Notes: generated from the letters alone by a model not told the origin. Shown: positions 8,426 to 17,649, counted from the first letter of the stretch. The stretch: 64,000 nt of DNA from Rhodococcus rhodnii (GCA_000720375.1 JOAA01000028.1:62001-126000), one strand, 5' to 3'. A program made the numbers and translations.

Positions 8426-9373
8426 ATGCTCGCGCGCAACGCCGAGTCGCTGTACTGGATCGGACGCTACGTGGAGCGGGCCGACGACACGGCTCGCATC
8501 CTCGACGTCTCGGTGCACCAGCTGCTTGAGGACGCCACGGTCAACCCGGACGCCACCAGCCGCCAGCTGCTCGCCGTCCTGGGCATCGACCCGCCCGACG
8601 GCGACACGCTGGACGTGTGGTCGCTGACCGAACTGGTCGCCTACTCCGAGGACCACGCGGGCTCGATCGTCTCGTCGTTGACCAGCGCCCGGGAGAACAC
8701 CCGCGGTGCCCGCGAGGTCGTCTCGACGGAAATGTGGGAGTGCCTGAACGCGATGTGGAACGCCGTGCCGGAGCGGCAACGCTACGCGCGTCAGGTGGGC
8801 CCGCACGCGTTCTTCTCGTTCGTCGAGGACCGCGCGGCGATGTTCGCCGGGCTCGCCGACTCCACGATGAGCCGCGACGACGGCTGGCGGTTCCTCGTGC
8901 TGGGCCGCTCGGTCGAGCGGGTGGACATGATCGTGCGGCTGCTGATGTCCCGTGTCGGTGACAAAGCCTCGTCGCCGGGTTGGGTGACCGTGCTGCGCTC
9001 AGCGGGCGCGCACGACACGTACCTGCGCACCTACCGTGGCGCGTTGGACGCCGCGCGCGTCGTGCAGTTCATGTTGCTGGACAGGCTGTTCCCACGTTCG
9101 GTGTTCTACTCGTTACGGCAAGCCGAAGCATGCCTTGAGCAGCTCGACCATCAGCCGGACGTTCGAGTGGGTGCTCGCGCGGAAGCGTTGCGGCTACTCG
9201 GAAAAGCCCGCAGTGACCTGGAGTTCCTCCGGCCCGCGGACCTGCTCAACGACCTGCCGAAGCTGTTGCGTGGGCTGCAGGCTACCGTCCGGGACGTGGG
9301 CGAAGCCGTGTCACAGCAGTACTTCCACACCGCCCCGTGGGTCGCGTGGACCAACGCGGAGGTGTCGTCGTGA
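8426..9373 (+). CDS. Alpha-E domain protein (DUF403)
   Basis: The protein has 315 residues starting MLARNAESLYWIGRYVERADDTARIL, the hallmark N-terminus of the all-helical alpha-E family, with REVVSTEMWECLN and RGLQATVRDVGEAVSQQYFH further on. GGAGG lies 4 nt upstream. Alpha-E genes almost always sit between an ATP-grasp and a transglutaminase-like gene, as here and as in mycobacterial Rv2411c-Rv2410c-Rv2409c. The family is repetitive Arg/Glu-rich helices with no assigned catalysis and may scaffold or modify the partner's product. Confidence 0.93.
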   Translation: MLARNAESLYWIGRYVERADDTARILDVSVHQLLEDATVNPDATSRQLLAVLGIDPPDGDTLDVWSLTELVAYSEDHAGSIVSSLTSARENTRGAREVVSTEMWECLNAMWNAVPERQRYARQVGPHAFFSFVEDRAAMFAGLADSTMSRDDGWRFLVLGRSVERVDMIVRLLMSRVGDKASSPGWVTVLRSAGAHDTYLRTYRGALDAARVVQFMLLDRLFPRSVFYSLRQAEACLEQLDHQPDVRVGARAEALRLLGKARSDLEFLRPADLLNDLPKLLRGLQATVRDVGEAVSQQYFHTAPWVAWTNAEVSS

Positions 9374-10212
9374 GCTGGAGGGTTCGGGTTGTACACACCA
9401 CGGGCTACCGATACCGTTCACCGGTTGTCCAGTCCTACAACGAAGTTCGTCTCACGCCACGCTCGGACCGCAAGCAGAACGTGGTGGTCAGCCGGGTCGA
9501 GACCACACCGGCCACCCGCCAATACCGATATGTCGACTATTGGGGCACGGTGGTCACGTCCTTCGACCTGCACGCACCGCACACCCAGCTGAAGGTCGTC
9601 GGCTCGTCGGTCGTCGAGACCAGCGGCGAGGTCGAGCCCATCCGCACCGGAACCTGGGCCGACCTGCGGGCGGACAACCTGGTCGACCGGTACACCGAAC
9701 TGCTCGAACCCACGACGTACGCGCCACGCGACCGCGAACTCGCCGCCGTGGCAAGGACGCTGCGCAAGGGCAAGACCCCGGCCGAGGCTGTTCTCGAAGC
9801 GTCCCAATGGGTGCACGAGCAGCTGAAGTACCAGCCGGGCACCACCGGCGTGCACTCGTCGGCCGTGGACTCCTATCAGGCCAAGGAAGGCGTCTGCCAG
9901 GATTTCGCCCACGTGACCCTGGTGTTGTTGCGCGCCATGGGAATCCCGGCCCGGTACGTCTCCGGATACCTGCACACCAAGCCGGACGGCGAGACCAAGG
10001 AGACCGTGCGCGGCGAAAGCCACGCCTGGATCGAGGCGTGGACCGGCGGCTGGTGGGGTTACGACCCGACCAACGCGATCCCGATCGGCCCACGGCACAT
10101 CTGGGTCGCGCTTGGCCGGGACTACGCCGACGTGGCGCCGCTCAAGGGGATCTACTCCGGCGGCGACGCGACCGCGTTGGAGGTGACCGTCGACATCACC
10201 CGGCTGGCCTGA
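9370..10212 (+). CDS. Transglutaminase-like cysteine protease family protein
   Basis: GTG at 9370 overlaps the upstream stop by 4 bp (GTGA), implying translational coupling. The 280-residue protein begins with a Bact_transglu_N-type beta domain (VRVVHTTGYRYRSPVV). The papain-like core follows with the triad cysteine in EGVCQDFAH, histidine in GESHAWIEAW and aspartate in GYDPTNA. In this operon type the enzyme is inferred to hydrolyse or transfer the peptide made by the ATP-grasp partner. It overlaps the convergent M48 peptidase gene by 61 bp. Confidence 0.92.
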   Translation: MSWRVRVVHTTGYRYRSPVVQSYNEVRLTPRSDRKQNVVVSRVETTPATRQYRYVDYWGTVVTSFDLHAPHTQLKVVGSSVVETSGEVEPIRTGTWADLRADNLVDRYTELLEPTTYAPRDRELAAVARTLRKGKTPAEAVLEASQWVHEQLKYQPGTTGVHSSAVDSYQAKEGVCQDFAHVTLVLLRAMGIPARYVSGYLHTKPDGETKETVRGESHAWIEAWTGGWWGYDPTNAIPIGPRHIWVALGRDYADVAPLKGIYSGGDATALEVTVDITRLA

Positions 10213-11573
10213 AGCGACGCGACGAGGCCGGTGAACCACTGGCGAGCCTCGGGCAGCTCCGCGGGATCGTCGACCACTTCGGCGACGAGCTCGGTGACGT
10301 CGAACAGCTCGCCGTTGATCATGCGCACGCGCCATGGCCCTGACCAGTTCAGCTCGTGCTTGGCCAGGCCGTCGCGCACCAGCACGTGCACCATGGCGTT
10401 CTCGACCAGGTCGACCAGGGTGTCCCGGTCGTGATCGGCGCTCACCGCGTTGATCGCGTCGGCGGGCGGTCCACTGTGGACGCCGAGAATCGCCGCCTTC
10501 TCAGCCGCGACCGACGCACCGGCGATCTCGACGATCTCCGCCCAGCTCGCCCGTGGCCCCAGGTCGTCGGGCACCAGCGCGATCTCCAGCCGTGGCACGG
10601 TCTTCTCCGGATCGGCCAGCAACGCCGTCGCCGGGCGGTCGTCCACCGGGTGGTCGTCGACATCCAACTGGTCCACGGCCTCAAGCCGGTCACGCATCGG
10701 TGGATGGCTGTCGAACCGGGACCTCGGCTGAGCGTCCAGCAGCCGCGCCTGATCCAGCACGAACTCCTCGGCCCGCACGGGATCGGCCAGGTAGTCGCGG
10801 AAACCCTCGAGCAGCGCCGGGGTCCGGTCGGCGTACGGCAGCAGCTCGAAGTACGTCTCGGTGTAGTCCTGCCACGCCTTGACCAGCGCGGGGATCTTGC
10901 GAAACCCGGACTGGGTGGCGGTTTTGCCTGCCGCCCGCACGGCCGCGGCGTCCGCTTCCAGTTCCTGCGCCCGGTTCACGGACCCGGCGAACATCAAGTA
11001 CAGCCGGGAATAGCCGCGGAACAGCCACCCCACTGGGCTTCCGCTGGTGTCCTCCGCGGTTGTCCGCATCGCCATCGTGGCGCGATAGGTCAACGCGGCC
11101 ATCTTGGTGTGACCGTGGCTGAAGTGGCCCAGCTCGTGACCGATAACGGCCCGCAGCTCGTTCACCGACAACCCGGCCAGCAACGGCAGACCGATCGCCA
11201 GGTGCCGGAAACCCTGCCGCAGACCCAGCAACCGGGTCTCCTCCCACACCATCGCGTTGGCCTCGGCGACGATCACGATCTCGTCCGGTGTCCTCGTCCT
11301 GGCCGCCTCGGCCAGCTCGTCGACGACCCGCCACAGCTCCGGCTGGCTGGTGCGGGTCACGTACGCACCATGCGCCCGGTAGCGAGCACGCCGGGCGGCG
11401 GCGGGGTCGATCGAGAGCAACGCGCTGAGCAAGACGGCGCCCCCGAACACGATCGCCAAGGCACCTTTCTGCTCGAAGATCATCCACAAGCAGGCGCCCA
11501 CGAGCGCGCCGAGCAGCACGAAGTAGCCGACCAGCGCCAGCACGGCGAGCCAGGCGCGGAACGTCACGCTCAT
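10152..11573 (-). CDS. M48-family membrane metallopeptidase (paralogue 1)
   Basis: The protein has 473 residues from ATG 11573. An N-terminal pair of hydrophobic segments (about residues 8-28 and 33-50) is followed by the zinc site HELGHFSHGH, with third ligand in NRAQELEADA. A C-terminal ~200-residue extension follows, shared with paralogue 2, and contains RLEIALVPDDLGPRASWAEIVEIAGA. M48 peptidases of this HtpX-like layout act at the membrane in quality control, but the extension is specific to this group. It is the last gene of the operon, 7 bp after paralogue 2, and its 3' end overlaps the transglutaminase gene antisense by 61 bp. Confidence 0.88.
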   Translation of the reverse strand: MSVTFRAWLAVLALVGYFVLLGALVGACLWMIFEQKGALAIVFGGAVLLSALLSIDPAAARRARYRAHGAYVTRTSQPELWRVVDELAEAARTRTPDEIVIVAEANAMVWEETRLLGLRQGFRHLAIGLPLLAGLSVNELRAVIGHELGHFSHGHTKMAALTYRATMAMRTTAEDTSGSPVGWLFRGYSRLYLMFAGSVNRAQELEADAAAVRAAGKTATQSGFRKIPALVKAWQDYTETYFELLPYADRTPALLEGFRDYLADPVRAEEFVLDQARLLDAQPRSRFDSHPPMRDRLEAVDQLDVDDHPVDDRPATALLADPEKTVPRLEIALVPDDLGPRASWAEIVEIAGASVAAEKAAILGVHSGPPADAINAVSADHDRDTLVDLVENAMVHVLVRDGLAKHELNWSGPWRVRMINGELFDVTELVAEVVDDPAELPEARQWFTGLVASLQASRVMSTVTSNAVASPPE

Positions 11574-11580
11574 CAACGGA

Positions 11581-13095
11581 TCACCTGGCCGACGGGTTGT
11601 AGGTCCACTTCGAACTCTGCTGGGCGACTGCCGTCTGCGCGATGACGCCCATCCGCGCAATCCACTCGCGCAGCACGGGTATCTGCACCGGCTCGGCGAT
11701 CGCGGGCTCGACCAGCTCAGGCAGGTTCAGCACCGAGCCGTCGGTCAGCCGCAGCCGCATCGGGCCTGACCAGTCCAGCTGGTACGCGGCACGCCCCGAG
11801 CTGATCAGCGCCAGGCTGATGGTGTCGCTGACCAACTGGGTCAGCACCTCCACAGCGGCCTGTTGTTTGTCGTGCGGGTGCATGTCGTCGTCGAGCACCG
11901 GCGATGCGATCGCCAGGCCCTTGCCCTGCTCGATGGCGGTCAGTACCTCGTCGAGGCTGCCGGTCTGGGTGATTCCGGAGTTGGTGGCGAGCTTGGTGAG
12001 CGTCTCGGCGTTGTTCTTGTCGATCGCCGCACCGGCGAGCCGCACGATCTCCTCCCACGACGCACGCGGGCCGAGGTCGCTGATCAGCAACTGGCTCTCC
12101 AACTGCGGGACCGTCCGTTCCGGCTGCCGCAGCAGCGCCCACGCCTGCCGGTTGTCGGCCGCCTGGTCCGGTTCGGCCATCTGGTCGATCGTGGCGATCC
12201 GCACCCGGATCGGCGGGTGACTGTCGTATTTGGACGCCGGCTCGGCGTCCAGCATCCCGCCCTGCAGCTGCGCGAGCTCAGCCCGGCGTGTGGCGTTGGT
12301 CAGGTAGGAGTTGAAGCCCAGCAACAGTTCGGGAGTACGGCCTGCCTGCCCCACCAACCCGACGTACGAGCGGTTGAAGTGCGCCCACGCCATGTCCAGC
12401 GTCGGCATCTTGCCCAGCGCCGAGCGTGCGGCCGACTTGCCCGCAGCGCGTACGGCCAGCGCGTCCGCCTGCAGCTCCTGAGCACGGTTGGCGGACCGTG
12501 CGACCAGGAAGTACAGCTTCATGTACATCCGCATCAGCCAGCCGATCAGGCCGTCCAGGCCGTCGACGGTGTGCGCCATGGTCGCCGACGCGCGGTACGT
12601 CACGGCGGCGTACTTGGTGTGCCCGTGGCTGTAGTGGCCGAGTTCGTGGCCCAGTACGGCACGCAGCTCGCTCGTGGTCAGCCCGGCAAGCAACGGCAGG
12701 CCGATCTCCATGTACCGGCGACCCGGCCGTAGCCCGAGGAGCTTGCTGTCTTCCCATACCGCGGCGTTGACCTCAGGCACGAGCCTGATCTCGTCAGGTC
12801 CGCGCGTGTTCGCGATGACCGCGAGCTCGTCGATCATCCGCCACAACTCGGGCTGCTCCGCGCGCGTGATCGCCGCGCCGTGCGGTTGCGGCCGGTGTTT
12901 GAGCACCTTGTACAGCGCGCCACCGATCGCGAAGATCACGATCCCGGCGACGATGACCAGTTTGATGCCCGCGAGCCTGCCGGTCGCCAGTGCGTAGATC
13001 GCCAGGCCCGCGAAACCGGCGATCAGACCCGTGATCAGGACGAAGAACCCGATCAACAGCACGACGGATAACCCGGCGCGTAGCCGAACCCCCAC
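11581..13095 (-). CDS. M48-family membrane metallopeptidase (paralogue 2)
   Basis: The protein has 504 residues with a GTG start at 13095. Two N-terminal hydrophobic stretches precede the zinc motif HELGHYSHGH; the third ligand lies in NRAQELQADALAV. The C-terminal extension (QLLISDLGPRASWEEIVRLAGA) is homologous to that of paralogue 1. A 7-bp gap to paralogue 1 and 88 bp to paralogue 3 mark one operon, so the genes probably arose by tandem duplication. Confidence 0.88.
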   Translation of the reverse strand: MGVRLRAGLSVVLLIGFFVLITGLIAGFAGLAIYALATGRLAGIKLVIVAGIVIFAIGGALYKVLKHRPQPHGAAITRAEQPELWRMIDELAVIANTRGPDEIRLVPEVNAAVWEDSKLLGLRPGRRYMEIGLPLLAGLTTSELRAVLGHELGHYSHGHTKYAAVTYRASATMAHTVDGLDGLIGWLMRMYMKLYFLVARSANRAQELQADALAVRAAGKSAARSALGKMPTLDMAWAHFNRSYVGLVGQAGRTPELLLGFNSYLTNATRRAELAQLQGGMLDAEPASKYDSHPPIRVRIATIDQMAEPDQAADNRQAWALLRQPERTVPQLESQLLISDLGPRASWEEIVRLAGAAIDKNNAETLTKLATNSGITQTGSLDEVLTAIEQGKGLAIASPVLDDDMHPHDKQQAAVEVLTQLVSDTISLALISSGRAAYQLDWSGPMRLRLTDGSVLNLPELVEPAIAEPVQIPVLREWIARMGVIAQTAVAQQSSKWTYNPSAR

Positions 13096-13183
13096 TGTTG
13101 TCCACCCCTTGATTGCTCAGATCCCCCGACCTGGCCGCGGAAGTGTGCACCTTGGGGCTGACAGTTGTCTACACGGAAATGCG

Positions 13184-14008
13184 TCAGACCGTTTTCTCGG
13201 TGCGTTCCGGGCCGAGTTCCTCGAACAGCTGCCGCTGCAAATAAGGCAGTGATTTGTCCGGTTCGGTGAGCAGTTCCCACGCCGGCCCGCCGTGCTGCGT
13301 CCACTCGGCGACACCGGCCTTGGCCAGCGCTTCGGTGCCTTCCGGGGTGGTCAGGAAGGCGTTGAAGCGCTGCACCAGGTCGGGCGTGCGGTACTGATAC
13401 GACACGCGAGCGGCGGAAAGCCGGAAGTCGTGCCATACGGTCACCAGCGCGGGCAGTTTGATCAACGCCGACTTGGCGACTTCTGCACCCGCCGCCGAGA
13501 TGGCCACTGCCTCGGCTTGTTCGTCCCGCGCCCGGCTCTGGGATTTCGTGATGAACCGATAAGGCAGCAGGACAACGCGCGGCAGCCGTGATTCCAAGGG
13601 TGACGTGGTCTGGAAGTGAGCAAGCTCATGGCCGGTGACGGCACGCAACTCGCTTGTGGACAGCCCGCCCAGCAGCGGCAGACCCACCACCAGGCAACGG
13701 AAACCGCCCTGCTCGCGCAGGGTGGCGCGCATGTCCGGCCCGAGCCGGATCTCGTCGGGCGTACGGGTTTCGGCGACCTCGGCCACCTCGTCGACCATCC
13801 GCCACAGGTCAGGGTGGATCTTGCGGTTGATCCAGGCGTCCTGCTGGGCTTGCGTCTTGGCCTTCGGGCGCAGCACGTACTGCACGAAGAGCCACAGCAG
13901 CACGACGATCACGACCAGCGCCGCCCACGTGGCGCTGAAGATGAGGGTGATGGCCGTGAGTACCCCGGCCGCGATTGCCACAAGCAGTGCGAGGTACCCA
14001 GCCAGCAT
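13184..14008 (-). CDS. M48-like membrane protein with altered zinc site (paralogue 3)
   Basis: The protein has 274 residues from ATG 14008, with two N-terminal membrane segments. It keeps HELAHF and the STSELRAVTGHE context of its neighbours but lacks their ~200-residue C-terminal extension. The segment that supplies the third zinc ligand reads SRARDEQAEAVAI against NRAQELEADAAAV: the ligand Glu is Asp and the following Asp is Glu. Activity may therefore be altered or lost. It begins 4 bp after the end of the broken PemK-like gene. Confidence 0.82.
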   Translation of the reverse strand: MLAGYLALLVAIAAGVLTAITLIFSATWAALVVIVVLLWLFVQYVLRPKAKTQAQQDAWINRKIHPDLWRMVDEVAEVAETRTPDEIRLGPDMRATLREQGGFRCLVVGLPLLGGLSTSELRAVTGHELAHFQTTSPLESRLPRVVLLPYRFITKSQSRARDEQAEAVAISAAGAEVAKSALIKLPALVTVWHDFRLSAARVSYQYRTPDLVQRFNAFLTTPEGTEALAKAGVAEWTQHGGPAWELLTEPDKSLPYLQRQLFEELGPERTEKTV

Positions 14009-14011
14009 CTG

Positions 14012-14440
14012 TCAGCCCCTTGTCCGCGCGGCGATCGCTTCCGCTACGCGCTGGAACCGGCCAGGCTCCAGCACGGCACCTTCCCGTCGGATGTCGTCCT
14101 CGTCGAGTTCGTACATCCGGCTCAGCAACACGAACGACTCCCGGCCGTCCCGGTCTCACGACCCGCTGCCCAAACCGAACCAGCCACGCTCGCCCGTACG
14201 GTCCTTGCTGGACAGCATCATGGCCAGCAGACGGTGACCGTTTCGTCCGATGACCAACAACGGCCTATCCTTACCCCTGTCCGGGTCCTCTTCATAAGGG
14301 ACCCAGGCCCAGACGATCTCGCCGGGATCCGCGAGGCCGTCGAGGTCGGGGGAGTAGTCCAAGATCGAGCCGGGCTCGATGACATGCACCTGCCGCACGT
14401 AGCCGTGTGCGGGCTTGAGGTCTTCGCCGGGATCACGCAC
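14012..14440 (-). pseudogene. PemK/MazF-like gene interrupted by one in-frame TGA
   Basis: From GTG 14440 the frame encodes PGEIVWAWVPYEEDPDRGKDRP-type sequence (core WVPYEEDPDRGKDRPLLVIG), typical of actinobacterial PemK/MazF-family proteins near lepA. It stops at TGA 14158-14156 after 94 residues. The same frame then continues for 47 more codons without a stop and with clear coding bias (DRDGRESFVLLSRMYELDED, then EGAVLEPGRFQRVAEAIAA), ending at 14012, 4 bp before the M48 start. Relatives carry Trp at this point in a G-S-x-W-D-R-x-G-R motif, so TGG to TGA is the simplest explanation. A truncated product, read-through or a base-call error remain possible. No antitoxin gene is adjacent. Confidence 0.75.
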
Positions 14441-14502
14441 GCGGCGAGCGTACTGGTCATGGGACTATTGAGCGGTCAGGCATGCAAACAGCGAGGGAAT
14501 CA

Positions 14503-16350
14503 GTGGCCACGTTCGCCGATACGACGTTCACGCCGCCGGAGCGCATCCGGAACTTCTGCATCATCGCGCACATCGACCACGGCAAGTCCACCCTGGCCGA
14601 CCGGATGCTGCAGCTCACCGGCGTGGTCGAGGAACGCGCCATGCGGGCTCAGTATCTCGACCGGATGGACATCGAGCGCGAGCGCGGCATCACGATCAAG
14701 GCGCAGAACGTGCGGCTGCCCTGGGTGGTGGACGACGAGGAAATCGTCCTGCACATGATCGACACCCCGGGGCACGTCGACTTCACCTACGAGGTCTCCC
14801 GCGCGCTCGAGGCGTGTGAAGGCGCGATCCTGCTGGTCGACGCCGCACAGGGGATCGAGGCGCAGACGCTGGCGAACCTGTACCTGGCGCTGGAGAACAA
14901 CCTGGCGATCATCCCGGTGCTCAACAAGATCGACCTGCCGGCGGCCGATCCGGAGAAGTACTCGCGTGAGCTGGCGCACATCATCGGCTGCGAGCCGGAG
15001 GACGTGCTGCGCGTCTCGGCGAAGACCGGTGAGGGCGTGCGTGAGCTGCTCGACGCGGTCGTGCGCCAGGTCCCGCCGCCGGTCGGCGAGGACAACGCCC
15101 CGGCCCGGGCGATGATCTTCGACTCGGTCTACGACACCTACCGCGGTGTCGTGACCTACATCCGTGTCGTGGACGGCCGGATCACCCCGCGCGAGCGGAT
15201 CCGGATGATGTCCACCGGTGCCGTGCACGAGCTGCTCGAGGTCGGCATCATCTCGCCGGAGCCCAAGCCCAGCGCGGGCCTCGGCGTCGGCGAGGTCGGC
15301 TATCTGATCACCGGTGTCAAGGACGTCCGCCAGTCCAAGGTCGGCGACACGGTCACCTCCGAGCGCAAGGGCGCGACCGAGCCGCTGGCCGGGTACCGCG
15401 AGCCGCGGCCGATGGTCTACTCGGGCCTCTACCCGCTGGACGGCTCGGACTACCCGGACCTGCGTGAGGCACTGGACAAGCTGCGGCTCAACGACGCGGC
15501 GCTGACCTACGAGCCGGAAACCTCGGCGGCGCTGGGCTTCGGCTTCCGCTGCGGCTTCCTTGGCCTGCTGCACCTGGAGATCACCCGCGACCGGCTGGAG
15601 CGCGAGTTCGGCCTCGAGCTGATCTCCACCGCGCCGAACGTGGTCTACCGGGTCGTGACCGACGACGGCACCGAGACCACCGTGACCAACCCGTCCGACT
15701 GGGTCGACGGCAAGATCATGGAGGTCTACGAGCCGATCGTGAAGACGACCGTGATCTGCCCGAGCGAGTTCATCGGCACGGTGATGGAACTCTGCCAGGC
15801 GCGGCGCGGACAGCTCGGCGGCATGGACTACCTGTCGGAAGAACGCGTCGAACTGCGCTACACGATGCCGTTGGCGGAGATCATCTTCGACTTCTTCGAC
15901 TCGCTGAAGTCCCGCACGCGCGGATACGCGTCGCTGGACTACGAGGAGGCGGGCGAGCAGACCGCGAACCTGGTCAAGGTCGACATCCTGCTGCAGGGCG
16001 AGCCGGTCGACGCGTTCAGCGCGATCGTGCACCGGGATGCCGCGTACGCCTACGGCACCCGGATGGCCACGAAACTGCGTGAGCTCATTCCACGGCAGCA
16101 ATTCGAGGTGCCGATTCAGGCGGCCATCGGTTCTCGGGTGATCGCCCGGGAAACGATTCGGGCGATGCGCAAGGACGTTCTTGCCAAGTGCTACGGCGGT
16201 GACATCACCCGTAAGCGCAAACTGCTGGAAAAGCAGAAAGAAGGCAAGAAGCGGATGAAGATGGTCGGCCGGGTCGAGGTGCCCCAGGAGGCATTCGTGG
16301 CCGCGTTGTCGACCGACGAGGCCGGCGACAAGCCCAAGGGCAAGAAGTAG
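14503..16350 (+). CDS. lepA: Elongation factor 4 (LepA), ribosome back-translocating GTPase
   Basis: The protein has 615 residues from GTG 14503 ([18 protein letters not shown]), preceded by GAGGGA. ATG at 14482 would add seven residues without a better ribosome site. G motifs are [17 protein letters not shown] and NKIDLP. The EF-G-like domains and the LepA C-terminal domain ending in the lysine-rich [17 protein letters not shown] are all present. LepA acts on stalled or mistranslocated ribosomes and in 30S biogenesis. It is followed directly by a strong hairpin and diverges from the PemK/M48 operon. Confidence 0.98.
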   Translation: MATFADTTFTPPERIRNFCIIAHIDHGKSTLADRMLQLTGVVEERAMRAQYLDRMDIERERGITIKAQNVRLPWVVDDEEIVLHMIDTPGHVDFTYEVSRALEACEGAILLVDAAQGIEAQTLANLYLALENNLAIIPVLNKIDLPAADPEKYSRELAHIIGCEPEDVLRVSAKTGEGVRELLDAVVRQVPPPVGEDNAPARAMIFDSVYDTYRGVVTYIRVVDGRITPRERIRMMSTGAVHELLEVGIISPEPKPSAGLGVGEVGYLITGVKDVRQSKVGDTVTSERKGATEPLAGYREPRPMVYSGLYPLDGSDYPDLREALDKLRLNDAALTYEPETSAALGFGFRCGFLGLLHLEITRDRLEREFGLELISTAPNVVYRVVTDDGTETTVTNPSDWVDGKIMEVYEPIVKTTVICPSEFIGTVMELCQARRGQLGGMDYLSEERVELRYTMPLAEIIFDFFDSLKSRTRGYASLDYEEAGEQTANLVKVDILLQGEPVDAFSAIVHRDAAYAYGTRMATKLRELIPRQQFEVPIQAAIGSRVIARETIRAMRKDVLAKCYGGDITRKRKLLEKQKEGKKRMKMVGRVEVPQEAFVAALSTDEAGDKPKGKK

Positions 16351-16358
16351 GTACCGGA

Positions 16359-16386
16359 GGTGGTGGCGGTGTCACCCGCCACCACC
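16359..16386. terminator. Hairpin terminator between lepA and convergent small gene
   Basis: A perfect 11-bp stem (16359-16369 with 16376-16386) with a 6-nt loop lies 8 bp after the lepA stop and 8 bp before the end of the minus-strand gene, so it can serve both. Confidence 0.85.
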
Positions 16387-16394
16387 CGCTTGAT

Positions 16395-16598
16395 TCAGCA
16401 TGGCTTGTGGTCGCACTCGTCGATCCAGATCCACCTCGAACCGCACGGTTTCGGGAATTCACTTTTCACGCATACCTTGTCGGGGGTGGGATAACCGTCG
16501 GCGCCGATCATGCTGTAGTGGCCCGGTTTGGTGCACGGCCCGCAGCCGACACCGTCCTGGACCCACGGGTCCATCGGCGCTGATGTTGTCTGCTCCAT
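16395..16598 (-). CDS. Cysteine-rich mini-protein (67 aa), unknown
   Basis: An excellent ribosome site (GGAGGAG, 3 nt before ATG 16598) supports this short gene. The 67-residue product holds six cysteines (GCGPC, VCVK, KPCGS, ECDHKPC) plus several Trp, Gly and Pro, and has no signal peptide or membrane segment. The pattern could bind metal, form disulfides, or be a peptide natural-product precursor; no modification enzyme lies nearby. The upstream neighbour on the same strand is a pentapeptide-repeat protein 157 bp away. Confidence 0.62.
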   Translation of the reverse strand: MEQTTSAPMDPWVQDGVGCGPCTKPGHYSMIGADGYPTPDKVCVKSEFPKPCGSRWIWIDECDHKPC

Positions 16599-16755
16599 TT
16601 TCTCCTCCAGTTTCTCCCCTCACTTGGAGGATCCCGAATAGGTGCGGGCCGGGGCGACATCATTAGCGCCTTCGGGTGAGGTGGGCAATCTGACACGGCA
16701 ATGACGTGTCGCAGGCAAAGTTGATCAGTACACTGCCTGCCGATATGTGGTGGGT

Positions 16756-17649
16756 TCAACATATGGTGGTTTGTTTGTAGGTGTCCGTGTCGACGGCGCC
16801 CGACCGGATCGCCGATTCGCGAGTGATACTCGCATTCCGGAAGTCGGCGTCCTTGATGAAAGCACCTGCCAGATCGGTGTCGCTCAAGTCGGCGCCGGAC
16901 AGCACGGTCCCGGTCAAGTTGGTGCCACGCAGTTTCGCGCCCTTCAGGTAGGCGCCTGTCAGATCTGCGCCTCGCAGGTCGGCGTTGGACAAGTCCGCTT
17001 TCTGCAGCAGGGCATGCGTCAGGCGGGCACGCCCCATGCGTGCGCTGACCAGCCGTGCGCCCGTGAGGGTCGCGCCGACAGGATGCGTGTCGGGTTGGTC
17101 AGGCGCACCGAGGTGCACGCTGCTGAGGTCGGCGCCGGTCAGATCCGCATCGGTCAGTATGGCCGCGTTCAGCCGGCTGAATTGCAGTTGGGCACACCGC
17201 AACCTGGCGTGTCGCACGGACATCAGGTGCAGGCAGCTGTTGCTGAGATCCACCGAAGCGCCCGCGTCCACTGTGGCCAGCGCATCGAGCAGAGCCTTCG
17301 TTTCCATGTCGATTCGCTTGTACTGGCATGGTGCTTCGAATGAGCGGAGCTTGCGGACCGCCGCCGAGAGCATGGCCGCGATCGCGGGCAGATCCCGTTC
17401 GGAATCCCGTGCGATGCTGTGCAGCTCCTGGATTCCACCGAGTCTGATGAGCACGTCGCCCGAGCCGAAATGGTCCACCGCACGGCTGAATCGGTCGGTC
17501 ATCTGCCCCCGTTCGGCGATTTCGCTTTGCCGCTGGGTTTCCCGCAGCGAAAGGCCGGTGAACAGCAATGCCACCACCGCAGTCATCGTGGACACGACAG
17601 TGGCGATCTTTGACCAGTCCGTCCCGCGCTTTCCTCGTGATCTCGCCAT
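16756..17649 (-). CDS. Membrane-anchored pentapeptide-repeat protein
   Basis: The protein has 297 residues. A basic N-terminus (MARSRGKRG) precedes one membrane helix (about residues 15-33). Next comes a linker (TDRFSRAVDHFGSGDVLIRLGGIQELHSIARDS) often seen in actinobacterial pentapeptide proteins. From about residue 150 to 285 there are A(D/N)LxX repeats such as ADLTGADLSS, ADLSNADLRGADLTG and GADLSDTDLAGA, which fold as a right-handed quadrilateral beta-helix. Family roles range from DNA mimicry to scaffolding; with the helix anchor the repeat domain is probably cytoplasmic and the function is unknown. Confidence 0.88.
   Translation of the reverse strand: MARSRGKRGTDWSKIATVVSTMTAVVALLFTGLSLRETQRQSEIAERGQMTDRFSRAVDHFGSGDVLIRLGGIQELHSIARDSERDLPAIAAMLSAAVRKLRSFEAPCQYKRIDMETKALLDALATVDAGASVDLSNSCLHLMSVRHARLRCAQLQFSRLNAAILTDADLTGADLSSVHLGAPDQPDTHPVGATLTGARLVSARMGRARLTHALLQKADLSNADLRGADLTGAYLKGAKLRGTNLTGTVLSGADLSDTDLAGAFIKDADFRNASITRESAIRSGAVDTDTYKQTTIC

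Noticed and set aside
6785..8806. A 673-codon minus-strand frame
   Set aside because: It is a shadow of the ATP-grasp/alpha-E genes; even the polyglutamine codons appear as a poly-Leu run on this strand.
14156..14158. Selenocysteine recoding of the TGA in the PemK-like gene
   Set aside because: Relatives carry Trp rather than Cys at this place and no SECIS-like hairpin follows; a nonsense change or error is simpler.
16756..17649. Fluoroquinolone-resistance (Qnr/MfpA) assignment for the pentapeptide protein
   Set aside because: It has an N-terminal membrane anchor and a non-repeat linker absent from MfpA/Qnr; repeat content alone does not show DNA mimicry.
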